Source: Sphingomonas sp. Leaf21 (GTDB lineage: Bacteria; Pseudomonadota; Alphaproteobacteria; Sphingomonadales; Sphingomonadaceae). Taken from it: a stretch of 64,000 bases of DNA. This document shows positions 51,170 to 60,417 of this stretch, in pieces. A program made the translations under genes and the position numbers. Positions within the stretch are counted from its first letter, which is position 1. The number at the start of each line of letters is the position of its first letter. The DNA lies in contig NZ_CAKASM010000001.1 of the NCBI RefSeq assembly GCF_916858675.1, forward strand, positions 532,692 to 596,691, written 5' to 3'. The notes beneath the pieces were generated by a model that was given only the letters and a program-made list of their open reading frames with translations, was not told the origin of the DNA and did not search any database.

Positions 51170-51895
51170 TCACATGTCCGCTGCGGTCGGGCGTACGATC
51201 ACCTCATTGATGTCGACACCTTCCGGTTGCTCGATGGCATAGCGAACCGCTCTCGCGATCGCATCCGGCGTCAGCGACTTCTTCCGCCATCCGGTCAGTG
51301 CCGCCGCAACCTCGGGATCGGTGATGTCATGCCCCAGTTCGGTGGCGACGACGCCCGGCGAGATCAATGTCGAACGGACCTCGTCATGCTCCTGCCGAAG
51401 CCCTTCCGTGATGGCCCGTACGGCATGTTTGGTGGCGCAGTAAACCGCGGCGGTCGGCATCACCATGTGCGCGGCGACCGAGGCGACATTGACGACCTGG
51501 CCGCTCCGTTGCGCCACGAACCGCGGCAGGACCGCGGCGATGCCGTTGAGGACGCCGTGGATATTGACGTCGACCATCCGCTTCCATTCGTCGCGCTTGA
51601 GCGCAGCAAGCGGCGAGAGCGGCATCACACCCGCATTGTTGACCAGCACGTCGACACGCCCGAAGCGCGCTTCGGCGGCCTCCACGAACGCGTCGAAATC
51701 GGCGCCGTCGGTGACGTCGAGTTCGCGCCAGGCGACGGTCTCGCCCAGTTCTTCCGCCAGTGCCTTCAGACGCTCTCCGCGACGCGCGCCGATGAACAGC
51801 CGGGCACCGACCGCCGCCAATTCGCGCGCGGTCGCCTCGCCAATCCCGCTCGACGCGCCGGTGATGAGGACGACCTTGTCGATATTTCCTGCCAT
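51170..51895 (-). CDS. SDR-family NAD(P)-dependent oxidoreductase
   Basis: 241 residues. LITGASSGIGEATARELA is the cofactor motif, NNAGVMPLSPL the NNAG motif, and the catalytic Ser (VASVAAH) with YCATK complete the triad. Similar to YdfG/clavaldehyde-dehydrogenase-like reductases. It is divergent from the AraC-type gene, a pairing that commonly means direct control. A fragment of a close relative survives at 15115-15240. Confidence 0.88.
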   Translation of the reverse strand: MAGNIDKVVLITGASSGIGEATARELAAVGARLFIGARRGERLKALAEELGETVAWRELDVTDGADFDAFVEAAEARFGRVDVLVNNAGVMPLSPLAALKRDEWKRMVDVNIHGVLNGIAAVLPRFVAQRSGQVVNVASVAAHMVMPTAAVYCATKHAVRAITEGLRQEHDEVRSTLISPGVVATELGHDITDPEVAAALTGWRKKSLTPDAIARAVRYAIEQPEGVDINEVIVRPTAADM

Positions 51896-52043
51896 GATGC
51901 GGTCCTTCCGTTGTGGTGACGGAACGCAGATGGGCCATCGCCCGTGTCAGGCGGTAGAGCGATTGCCCGAATGGCTTGCACGATCCTCCAGAATGAGCGC
52001 CGGGTGCTTGCCCATGGCGCGCGAGTGGGGAAGGATCGTCGGC

Positions 52044-52940
52044 ATGGACCGGATCGCCCAACTCTCCGCCCTCATCGATCGATACGTCGTTGGCACAGGC
52101 ATTTGCAGCACGACGATGCCGCATGTGTCGCTGATTCGAGCCGACGCGCCGAGCACCCCCACGCCCGCCGTCTACGAAGCGTCCCTTTGCATAATAGCCC
52201 AGGGGTCGAAACGGGTGTCGATCGGCGAACACAGCGTGGTCTATGATGCGGCCCATTACCTCTTGGTCTCGGTCGACTTGCCGCTGGTCGGTCATGTGCT
52301 GGATGCGAGTCCCGAGCGTCCCTATCTTTGCTGCAAGATCGATCTCGATGCTGCGATGCTGGCCGATCTGATAGCGAGCGAGGGCGGCGGGGTGGCCCGT
52401 ACGGATCTGCCCGTGCTCGGCGTCTACCCCGGCGATCCCGACCTGATCGACGCGGCATGTCGGCTGGTCGGGCTCCTCGACCGACCCGACACGATCGGCG
52501 CGCTGGCGCCGCTGATCGAGCGCGAAATCCTCTATCGTCTGCTCACCGGGCCGCACGGTCCCATGCTTCGTCACGTAGCCACCGCTGGCAGCCATCTCAA
52601 TCAGGTCAGCCGCGCGATCGCCGCCATCCGCCGGCGTTTCGATGCGCCGATCCGCATCGACGACGTCGCAGCCGAGGCCGGGATGAGTTCCTCCTCGCTC
52701 CACCTGCACTTCAAGGCGATCACCCGCATGACGCCGCTGGAATATCAAAAGCAGCTGCGGTTGCAGGAGGCCAGACGGCTGATGCTGACGGAGGGCGCCA
52801 CGGCGAGCACGGCAGGTTTTGCGGTAGGCTATGACAGCCCATCGCAATTCAGCCGAGAATATCGGCGACTGTTCGGTGCGCCTCCACGGGCCGATATCGA
52901 ACGGCTCCACGCTGCGCCAGCAGCGGCTATGGCGCTGTGA
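52044..52940 (+). CDS. AraC-family transcriptional regulator
   Basis: 298 residues from the ATG at 52044, preceded by GGGAAGGATCGTCGGC. The N-terminal cupin-like arm (SLCIIAQGSKRVSIG, YDAAHYLLVSVDLPL) matches the AraC_N domain of YqhC-like regulators; two helix-turn-helix units follow (IRIDDVAAEAGMSSSSLHLH and AGFAVGYDSPSQFSREYRR). YqhC-type proteins activate aldehyde-reductase genes, so the divergent SDR at 51170-51895 is the likely target. Confidence 0.9.
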   Translation: MDRIAQLSALIDRYVVGTGICSTTMPHVSLIRADAPSTPTPAVYEASLCIIAQGSKRVSIGEHSVVYDAAHYLLVSVDLPLVGHVLDASPERPYLCCKIDLDAAMLADLIASEGGGVARTDLPVLGVYPGDPDLIDAACRLVGLLDRPDTIGALAPLIEREILYRLLTGPHGPMLRHVATAGSHLNQVSRAIAAIRRRFDAPIRIDDVAAEAGMSSSSLHLHFKAITRMTPLEYQKQLRLQEARRLMLTEGATASTAGFAVGYDSPSQFSREYRRLFGAPPRADIERLHAAPAAAMAL

Positions 52941-53147
52941 CCATGCTCGGGTCGGACCGGCGCTGCGTATTGTGCTGGCAGGACGACCCAGAAGGCGACG
53001 CTCAGGGCCTCCCGCGGCTTTCTAGGTTCGACCGCTCGTCCATGCGTCAGCAGCCCGACGATACCGCTCACCATGCCGCCGGTGGCGTTTGGCGTTGCTC
53101 ACCGGCTTGACGGCGATCCGATCAGCCAGTGAGCAACCGAGGACAGA

Positions 53148-54050
53148 TCACCCCGCGTTGGTCGCAGAATAATCCATCGCGGCGAGGTCGGTAAGCAGAT
53201 CGCGGCCAGTCGGCTCCCACCCGAGCCGGGCGCGCGTCCAGGCGTTAGACGCCGTCATGTCGAGCCTTGCGAAGGGGGCCATCCACCCGAAATAGCGCTC
53301 GACCTCATCCGCCGCGACCGAGCGCACCGGTAGCCCGCTGCCCTTGCCGATTGCTTCGGCGATGGCGCGCGCGGTGACGCCCTCCTCCGCCGAGGCATGG
53401 TAACGGGCCCCCGGCTCGCCGTTTTCAAGCGCCAGGACATAGAGCTTCGCCACGTCGCTGACGTGCGCGGCGGACCAGCGCGTCTGCCCATCCCCGACAT
53501 ACGCCACCGCGCCCGCCCGGCGCGCCTCGGCGATCAGCGGCGTAATCAGCCCGGCCCTGGTGGTGTCGTGCACTTGGGGCAATCGAATAGTGCGCACGTC
53601 GATGCGGCGCGCCAACTGTGCCGCGCCTGCGAGCTCCGTCGCGATGCGAGGGTTGGCGTGGTGCGGGTTGAGCACGTCTTCCGTCGCTGGCCCGCCATTC
53701 AGCGGCATGCCGCTGCCCACCCCCGAGGTGATCAGAAACGGCTTTCTCGTTCCCTCCAGCGCCTCTCCCATGGCCGCAATGTTGCGTTCGTCCTTTCTGG
53801 TGTTCTCGACGAAATTCGCAAAATCATGGTCGAATGCGCAGTGGATCACCGCATCGGCCGCCGCGACGCCACGCGCGAGCGTCTCGGGCATGTCGAGATC
53901 ACCGCGATGAACGTCGACACCCGCGGCTTCAAGCTGGCGTGCGCCTGCGTCGGATCGCGTAAGACCGAGAACCTGATGGCCACGGCCGAGCAGTTCGGGA
54001 ATGATGTGCGAACCGATGAAGCCGGTCGCGCCGGTCAGGAATACCCGCAT
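53148..54050 (-). CDS. Extended SDR / NAD-dependent epimerase-like protein
   Basis: 300 residues. LTGATGFIGSHIIPELLGRG is the Rossmann motif with an NmrA/epimerase character; no clear YxxxK follows, so it may be an atypical extended SDR like those annotated as NAD-dependent epimerase/dehydratase. VGDGQTRWSAAHVSDVAKLY and GARYHASAEEGVTARAIAEA are typical of this subgroup. It is divergent, over 96 bases, from the XRE-type regulator and probably under its control. Confidence 0.83.
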   Translation of the reverse strand: MRVFLTGATGFIGSHIIPELLGRGHQVLGLTRSDAGARQLEAAGVDVHRGDLDMPETLARGVAAADAVIHCAFDHDFANFVENTRKDERNIAAMGEALEGTRKPFLITSGVGSGMPLNGGPATEDVLNPHHANPRIATELAGAAQLARRIDVRTIRLPQVHDTTRAGLITPLIAEARRAGAVAYVGDGQTRWSAAHVSDVAKLYVLALENGEPGARYHASAEEGVTARAIAEAIGKGSGLPVRSVAADEVERYFGWMAPFARLDMTASNAWTRARLGWEPTGRDLLTDLAAMDYSATNAG

Positions 54051-54146
54051 GAGCTATCTCCTTGTTGTCACAGCGGCGTATCGCTGTCCGCACGACCCTG
54101 TTAAAGTAGTGACCTTATCGTGGTATAAGCTGCAACAGGATCGATG

Positions 54147-54983
54147 ATGGCCAGCGAAGCGCCCAACCAGCTCGGCACCTATCTGCGTAATCGCCGCACG
54201 CGCCTCGATCCGGCGGCATTCGGGTTTGGCGGCGGCAGGCGACGCACGCCCGGGCTGCGTCGTGAAGAGGTGGCGAGCCGGGCCAACATCAGTCCGACGT
54301 GGTACACCTGGCTGGAGCAGGGGCGCGGCGGTGCGCCGTCCGCGGACGTTCTCGATCGGATCGCCAAGGGCCTGATGTTGACCGAGCCGGAACGCGAGCA
54401 CCTGTACATGCTGGGCCTGGGTCGCCTTCCCGAGGCCCGATACCAGCAGGTCGACGGCATCACCCCCCGGCTACAGCGCGTGCTTGACGGGATGGTGCTG
54501 AGCCCGGCGATCATCAAGACAGCGATGTGGGATGTCGTGGGATGGAACCGCGCGGCGACAGTACTTCTTACCGACTATTCCAAGCTGCCGCGTGAAGATC
54601 GTAACATCCTCCGCCTGATGTTCGGCAGCGACCATGTCCGCAAACGGAACGAGGATTGGGAAAGCATCGCCCGCTTCGTCGTGGGCGCCTTTCGCGCAGA
54701 CGTAGCGCGGGCAAATGCAGGCACCAGCGCGGAGGTCACCAAGCTGGTAGCGGACCTCAGCGCGGTCAGCCCCGAATTCATGGCATTGTGGCAGAACAGC
54801 GACGTGGTTGCCCATGGTGAAGGGGTGAAGCGGATCCGTCACCCCAATGCGGGATTGCTCGCGATGGATTATTCGTCGTTCGCGGTGGAGGGCCGACCCG
54901 AGTTGGGGATGATCATCTACAATCCAGCTACGCCGAAAGATGCCGAAAAGCTGCGCGTGCTGCTGGACGAATACGAGGATTGA
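54147..54983 (+). CDS. XRE-family regulator with MmyB-like ligand domain
   Basis: 278 residues; of two adjacent ATGs (54144, 54147) the second has AGGA at the better distance. N-terminal HTH: LGTYLRNRRTRLDPAAFG, then TPGLRREEVASRANISPTWYTWLEQGR, the exact MmyB-type sequence. The C-terminal part (WNRAATVLLTDYSKLPREDRN, GMIIYNPATPKDAEKLRVL) is the PAS-like MmyB domain. The neighbouring divergent dehydrogenase is the expected target. Promoter-like TATAAG lies near 54124. Confidence 0.9.
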   Translation: MASEAPNQLGTYLRNRRTRLDPAAFGFGGGRRRTPGLRREEVASRANISPTWYTWLEQGRGGAPSADVLDRIAKGLMLTEPEREHLYMLGLGRLPEARYQQVDGITPRLQRVLDGMVLSPAIIKTAMWDVVGWNRAATVLLTDYSKLPREDRNILRLMFGSDHVRKRNEDWESIARFVVGAFRADVARANAGTSAEVTKLVADLSAVSPEFMALWQNSDVVAHGEGVKRIRHPNAGLLAMDYSSFAVEGRPELGMIIYNPATPKDAEKLRVLLDEYED

Positions 54984-55156
54984 TACGGAAAGCCCAATCC
55001 GGAGGCGGCAACGACCGGCATCCGGTCATGAAGGGCAACCGTTCCGCTTCCAAAGTTCGGACATTCATTCAGCTGGAAATCACGGTGTCGGGCTATGCGC
55101 CTCATGACACCGTATCCGACACTCGAAGTGGACCGTAGGGCTTGGCAGCTCGTGGT

Positions 55157-56710
55157 TCACGATGATGCCGACTTGCCCGATCGATAGAATCGTGGCGGGA
55201 ACGCTGCCTGTGGTGGCCCTTTCGGATCGCGAAGTTCATTTCGCTGCCCCGCATCGGCACTTAACGGGATGGCCATGCCGTGGCTTTGCTCGAGCAGCGC
55301 GAAAAGCTTGCCACTCATTCGCACGGCGAGATCCTCATGGCCGGGGCTCGCGACCAGATTGTTCGTCTCGTGCGGGTCCTCGGCCAGATCGTACAGTTCG
55401 TCGATATCCCAGACACCATGGAAATGCATGTACTTGTATCGGTCTTCACGCAGGGCGTGGACGGTCGGGGTCTGCGGGAAATTGCGCTCCCAATAATATT
55501 CATACAGGAGTTCGTCTCGCCACGGCGCGTTCGCATCGCGCACCAGCGGCAGCGCGTTGGCCCCGGCCATGCCGTCCGGCGCGCGAAGTCCAGCCGCGGC
55601 GAGCAGCGTGGGGGCGATATCGATATTGGCGACCACCTGTTCGACCACGCTGCCTGCCGGGAACAGCGCCGGGCAACGCGCCAGCATCGGGATGCGCATC
55701 GATTCCTCATAGGCGGTGCGCTTGTCGATCAGCCCATGCTCGCCGAACATGAAGCCATTGTCGCCCAGATACAGGATCAGCGTATCGTCCAGCTCGCCCC
55801 GCTGTTCCAGCAGGTTCATGATCCGCGCCAGCCCCTCGTCGACCGCCAGCAGCGTCTCCATATAACGCTTGTAATAGTCGCCGATGTCGAGCGTGCCGTG
55901 ATAGGGATATCCGACGCCGTGCCAGCTGTTGCGCTGGTTCTCCACCCACATCGGCCGCCCCGGCGCGTTGGGCGCCATCGAGGCGGGATAGCGGAACGTC
56001 TCCTTGTCGTACCGCCCCTTGTGGCGCTCTGCCGGAATGAACTCGGAATGCACCGCCTTATGCGCCAGATGCATCATCCAGGGGCGGCCCTTGGGCCGCT
56101 TGCCGATCCAGTCGATCGCGTAATCGGTCAGCTCGTCGGTGATATAGCCCTTTTGCGGCACATTGCGGCCATCGACGTTCAGCCCGTCGGCACTGGGCAG
56201 ATAGCTCCCCTGCCCTTTGAAGCTGACCCAATGGTCGAAGCCGGGCTGCGGGCCGTCTCCCTCGTCGCCCATATGCCACTTGCCGATGAACGCGGTGTCG
56301 TAACCGGCCGCCTGGAGATATTCGGGATAGAAAACGAGGCCCGGCGGAATCGGGTGGTTATTGTCGACGACCTTGTGCTGATGGGCATAAAGGCCCGTGA
56401 AGATCGACGCCCGGCTCGGCGAACAGAGCGCAGTGGTGACGAACGCATTGCGGAAATGCGTTCCCTCGCGCGCCAGCCGGTCGAGCGTGGGCGTGTCGCC
56501 GAAATCCTGCGCTTTCATGAAACCCATCGCGTCGTACCGATGGTCGTCGGTCAGCACGACCAGGATGTTGCGCGGTCTGATGCCCGGCAGACGCGGCAGG
56601 CGCCGCGACCGGCGCGGTTCGGGGACCGCCCCCGCCGCCATCGAATAGAGGCCGAACGCACCGCCGGTTCCGGCCAGCAGCACCCCTCGCCGGGTGGTGT
56701 CGCCGGTCAT
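55157..56710 (-). CDS. Type I sulfatase (formylglycine dependent), Tat-exported
   Basis: 517 residues from the ATG at 56710, which overlaps the TBDR stop as TGATG. TTRRGVLLAGTGGAFGL is a twin-arginine signal. VLTDDHRYDAMG supplies metal ligands, TTALCSPSRASIFTG holds Cys96 in the C-x-P-S-R motif converted to formylglycine, IGKWHMGDEG and YLGDNGFMFGEHGL complete the active site. It should release sulfate from a sulfated sugar or related ester in the periplasm. Last gene of the run AKR-monooxygenase-MFS-TBDR-sulfatase. An FGE maturase is not in the window. Confidence 0.92.
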   Translation of the reverse strand: MTGDTTRRGVLLAGTGGAFGLYSMAAGAVPEPRRSRRLPRLPGIRPRNILVVLTDDHRYDAMGFMKAQDFGDTPTLDRLAREGTHFRNAFVTTALCSPSRASIFTGLYAHQHKVVDNNHPIPPGLVFYPEYLQAAGYDTAFIGKWHMGDEGDGPQPGFDHWVSFKGQGSYLPSADGLNVDGRNVPQKGYITDELTDYAIDWIGKRPKGRPWMMHLAHKAVHSEFIPAERHKGRYDKETFRYPASMAPNAPGRPMWVENQRNSWHGVGYPYHGTLDIGDYYKRYMETLLAVDEGLARIMNLLEQRGELDDTLILYLGDNGFMFGEHGLIDKRTAYEESMRIPMLARCPALFPAGSVVEQVVANIDIAPTLLAAAGLRAPDGMAGANALPLVRDANAPWRDELLYEYYWERNFPQTPTVHALREDRYKYMHFHGVWDIDELYDLAEDPHETNNLVASPGHEDLAVRMSGKLFALLEQSHGMAIPLSADAGQRNELRDPKGPPQAAFPPRFYRSGKSASS

Positions 56711-59019
56711 CAGAAGTCCTTCCGCAATAGCAGGCCCGCGTAACGCCGGTCGTCGCGCGGCGCGAAGCGGACGGTCCCGCCGAAGGTGCCGTTGCTCAGG
56801 AAGCTGGCATAAGGGGTATTGGCGATGTTCTTCACATAGGCGCGCAACTGCCACCCGTCGCCGGGCCGGATCAGCGCGACGCTGGCGTTCCAGATGGCAT
56901 AGGCGGGCTGGACGGTGTTGGGCGTCTCGGCCAGCGAATATTGCACCTTGCTGCTGAAGGTGACGTCGCTCTGCAACTCCATCGACAGCGTATCCGACAG
57001 GGCGAAACGATAGGCGGCATTCTCGAACAGGCGCACGCGCGGCGCGAAGGGCAGCGGCTGTCCGTTGATGTTGCAGCTGACCGGCGCGCCGACCGGACAG
57101 TTGAAGTTGCGGACAGTCGCATCGGTGAACGCGCCTGACAGGTCGACGGTGAAGCCCCGGGCTGGCCGCAACGTAACGTCGGCTTCGATCCCGCGCGACC
57201 GGACCGACCCGGCGTTGATCAGGCGCGTGACCGGCGCGCCACCGACCGAGTCGGTGAAGTTTGCCTGATAGCCGTCGAAATCGGTCGTATAGACCGCCAG
57301 TGCATAACTCAGCGCGCGGTTAGCGGTGCTGCCCTTGATCCCGGCCTCATAGGAATTGGACGTCTCCGGATTCAGCGGCACTTCGTCGAGCAGGGTCGTC
57401 GCATTGAGCGAACGCATGTTGAAATAGACGTTGTAGGCCGGGCCCTTGTAACCGCGCGAATAGGTGAAATAGGTCTGGGCATGCTCGCCCAGATCGAGCT
57501 GGAGCCCGAGGCGATAGCTGTCGCCGCGCGCATCGGTGCGGCCCGTCGCATTGTGATAGGCGCGAATGCCGGGCCGGTCGAGCGACGCCGCGCCGCTGTT
57601 GGTCGGGTCGTTGGTCGACGTGCGGACATGGTAGAAGTCCAGCGTATCCCAGGTCGAACGATAGCCCGCGATACCCCGGAAATGCGGGGTGAAGTTGATG
57701 TTCGCCTCGCCGAACAGCGCATAATTGTGGTTGGTGACGCCGTAGTTGGCGATGCCGGTGGTGTCGGTCCGCGTCGTGCCCGACAGCGTGGTCAGTGCCC
57801 GCTGGTATCGCTCGTCGGTCCGCGCCCGCAGATAATAGGCGCCCAGCACATAATCGATCAGTCCGCCCTTGGGGGAGGTCAGGCGCAACTCCTGCGAGAA
57901 TTGGCGGCTGTTGACCGTGCCATCGTCCACCCCCGAGGGAAAGGCGGGGGTCAGCTGGGCGAGGCCATCATAGTCCTGACGCTGCTGGTTCAACCATTGC
58001 CGCCAGGCGGTGATCGACGTGACGTGATAGTCCCCCAGCGTCAGTTCGCCGGTCAGCGAGCCGCCATAATTCTCGTCGCTGACGTTGGTGTCGATATCGG
58101 TCGCCAGCCGCCGGTTCGACGGCGACGCGACGATCCCCTGCCCGGCCAGGGCGGTGGCCAGGGCGGCGGAATCGGTGATGACGTTCGTCGGATAGGCGAT
58201 CTGCCGGGTCGAGCTGTAGACCGCCGCCACCGTCTCGCGCGTGTTCAGATAGTCGCCGATCGCGGTGATCTTCAGCGTGTCGAACGGCGTCACCACCAGC
58301 TTGCCCCGCGCCCCGTAACGGCGCGAGCCGTTCGCGTCATGGCCGGTCGCGACATTGCGCAGGTTGCCGTCGAAATCGCTGTAGAGGCCTCCGATCAGCG
58401 CCTGAACCTTGCCCGGTACGATCGCACCCGAGACGCCCGCCTTGATGCGATACTCCTGATCGGTGGTCGCGCCCGCCTCGCCAAAGGCATGGAATTCGTC
58501 GGTCGGATTGCGCGTGACGATATTGACCACGCCCGCCGACGCGTTCTTGCCGAACAGCGTCCCCTGCGGCCCACGCAATACTTCGATCCGCTCCACCTCG
58601 CCCAGATCGAGCGTCGATTGGCCCGGACGGGTCAGCACCACGCCGTCGAGGACTGTCGACACCGACGGCTCGACGCCGGGCGATGTCGTGATCGTGCCGA
58701 TACCGCGGATGAAGACGGTGCGATCCTTGTTGGACGCGCCACTGCGAAAGCCGACCGACGGGATCGAAGCTGCGATCCGTTCGAGATTGTTGAGTTGCCG
58801 CTCCGCCAGCGCCCCGCCCTCCAGCGCGGTGATCGCAATCGGAACCTGTTGCAGCGTTTCGTTGCGATAGCGCGCGGTCACGACCACCTCGCCATCGGCG
58901 GGCTTGGCCTCCGTCTTGGCATCGGCCCTGGCGGGAGGCGCATCCTGTGCGGCGGCGGACGTGGCAATGAGGGTAAAAGCGGTGCCGACAAGCAGCACGG
59001 ACAAGCGTCGATCGATCAT
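56710..59019 (-). CDS. TonB-dependent receptor of the sulfur-sugar operon
   Basis: 769 residues from MIDRRLSVLLVGTAFTL; AAAGGGGACCCG supplies the ribosome site. GEVVVTARYRNETLQQVPIA is the TonB box and start of the plug, with RTVFIRGIGTITTSPGVEPS and VERIEVLRGPQGTLFGKNAS; the barrel ends YAGLLLRKDF. This is the medium-size sphingomonad TBDR class used for diverse organic substrates. Translational overlap with the sulfatase and position behind the MFS gene suggest it imports the sulfated or sulfonated substrate across the outer membrane. Confidence 0.9.
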   Translation of the reverse strand: MIDRRLSVLLVGTAFTLIATSAAAQDAPPARADAKTEAKPADGEVVVTARYRNETLQQVPIAITALEGGALAERQLNNLERIAASIPSVGFRSGASNKDRTVFIRGIGTITTSPGVEPSVSTVLDGVVLTRPGQSTLDLGEVERIEVLRGPQGTLFGKNASAGVVNIVTRNPTDEFHAFGEAGATTDQEYRIKAGVSGAIVPGKVQALIGGLYSDFDGNLRNVATGHDANGSRRYGARGKLVVTPFDTLKITAIGDYLNTRETVAAVYSSTRQIAYPTNVITDSAALATALAGQGIVASPSNRRLATDIDTNVSDENYGGSLTGELTLGDYHVTSITAWRQWLNQQRQDYDGLAQLTPAFPSGVDDGTVNSRQFSQELRLTSPKGGLIDYVLGAYYLRARTDERYQRALTTLSGTTRTDTTGIANYGVTNHNYALFGEANINFTPHFRGIAGYRSTWDTLDFYHVRTSTNDPTNSGAASLDRPGIRAYHNATGRTDARGDSYRLGLQLDLGEHAQTYFTYSRGYKGPAYNVYFNMRSLNATTLLDEVPLNPETSNSYEAGIKGSTANRALSYALAVYTTDFDGYQANFTDSVGGAPVTRLINAGSVRSRGIEADVTLRPARGFTVDLSGAFTDATVRNFNCPVGAPVSCNINGQPLPFAPRVRLFENAAYRFALSDTLSMELQSDVTFSSKVQYSLAETPNTVQPAYAIWNASVALIRPGDGWQLRAYVKNIANTPYASFLSNGTFGGTVRFAPRDDRRYAGLLLRKDF

Positions 59020-59106
59020 CGGGTCCCCTTTCAGATCGACGCGGAGGCTAATGCCCACTTATCGCATGGGAAATAAAGAAGCACCTCGCCCGTTAGCAGC
59101 GGGGCT

Positions 59107-60339
59107 TTAGCCTTCGGTCTCGATCGGCCTGAGCCGGGGTAGCAGCAATTGCACCCAGCCAAGCGCCGCCAGATAGGCCACCGCCGCGAAGAGAAGCAAC
59201 GGCAGATAGCCGAGCCCCGCCGCGAGGGTCAGCCCGGCGATCTTGGCGATCGCTACCCCGCCCATATTGCCGCAAAACGACCCGAACGCCGTCACCCGAC
59301 CGACACGGTGCTGCGGCACGATATCGGCGATCATCGCGAAGATGTTCGTCGAAAAGGCCTGATGCCCGGCGAGCGCCAGCGCCATCAACGACACCGCGAT
59401 CGGATAGCTGTGCGTGAGCAGCGCCAGCGGGATCGGGACGACGGCCAGTGCGGCGGCAAGCAGCACGACCTTGCGGACCGCATTCACCGACCAGCCCCGT
59501 CCGAGCAGCCGGGTCGGCACGACCCCGCCGACCAGCGAGCCGATCGCCGCACCGCCATAGGCCAGCGCCAGTGGTACGCCCAGCGCGACGCCCGACAGCC
59601 CGAACTGTCGGTGGAAGAAGTCGGGCAGCCAGAAGAGCAACAGCCACCAGGTCGCATCGGACAACAGCTTGGCCCCCGCCACCGCCCAGGTCCGCCGGTC
59701 GTGCAGCAGCGGCGCGTCGGGTAACGGCGGCGCGGCGTCGGCCGACTTGGGCGCGGCAAAGACGATTCCCCGCGCCGCTATCAACCAGGTCAGGGCCCAG
59801 ACCAGTCCGATCAGCCCGACCGCGATGAACGTACCCCGCCAGCCGAATGTCAGGCCGAGGATCGGAATCGCGAGCGGCGCCAGGATCGCGCCCAGGCTAT
59901 TGGCGGCGTTGCCCGCACCGAATCCGGCCGACCGCCAGCGCGGCGGCAGGACGGCCGCGACCGTCTTGATCCCGGTCGGCGTCCCCATCGACTCGGTCGC
60001 GCCCAGAGCCACGCGTACCGCGATGAACGCCCCCATCGACCGCGCCCAGCCGTGGAGCAGCGCCGCGACGCTCCACGCCGCCACCCCGATCGGATTGGCC
60101 CAGCGCACGCCCAGCCGGTCGACGATCCAGCCGCTGAACAGGAAACCGACCGCCGCGCCCCCCTGAAACCAGGCGGCCAACGTGCCGTAATCATCGTCGC
60201 TCCAGCCGAGATCGGCAGCGATCACCGGCTTCAGCACCGCGATGACCTGCCGGTCGACGAGGTTCAGCACACCGGCGGTGATGACCAGCGCAAACAACAG
60301 CCCGCGATGCCGCGCGCTCAATTCCCCGACACGTCTCAT
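59107..60339 (-). CDS. MFS transporter, ACS/hexuronate-like
   Basis: 410 residues with about 12 hydrophobic helices and little else. GVLNLVDRQVIAVLKPVIAA in TM1, GWIVDRLGVRWANPIG in the loop 2-3 motif, and RVALGATESMGTPTGIKTVA in TM4 match the anion:cation symporter group that includes ExuT and GudP, carriers of acidic sugars. A carrier for an anionic sugar fits sulfoquinovose or its glyceride well. It lies 78 bases behind the monooxygenase and 87 bases before the TBDR. Confidence 0.88.
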   Translation of the reverse strand: MRRVGELSARHRGLLFALVITAGVLNLVDRQVIAVLKPVIAADLGWSDDDYGTLAAWFQGGAAVGFLFSGWIVDRLGVRWANPIGVAAWSVAALLHGWARSMGAFIAVRVALGATESMGTPTGIKTVAAVLPPRWRSAGFGAGNAANSLGAILAPLAIPILGLTFGWRGTFIAVGLIGLVWALTWLIAARGIVFAAPKSADAAPPLPDAPLLHDRRTWAVAGAKLLSDATWWLLLFWLPDFFHRQFGLSGVALGVPLALAYGGAAIGSLVGGVVPTRLLGRGWSVNAVRKVVLLAAALAVVPIPLALLTHSYPIAVSLMALALAGHQAFSTNIFAMIADIVPQHRVGRVTAFGSFCGNMGGVAIAKIAGLTLAAGLGYLPLLLFAAVAYLAALGWVQLLLPRLRPIETEG

Positions 60340-60417
60340 GGCCCTATCATGGCGACGCGCAAGGCATGGCGGCGAGACAGTTTCTCTATCGCCCCGCCAA
60401 GCCGATCGCCAAGCGGG

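Noticed and set aside
50862..51173. 103-codon minus-strand ORF after the SDR gene
   Set aside because: No ribosome site, composition unlike neighbouring genes, and it runs into the terminator stem.
59070..59105. GC-rich hairpin between the TBDR and MFS genes as a strong terminator
   Set aside because: Stem is short and imperfect and lacks a T-tract, so I do not use it to split the operon.
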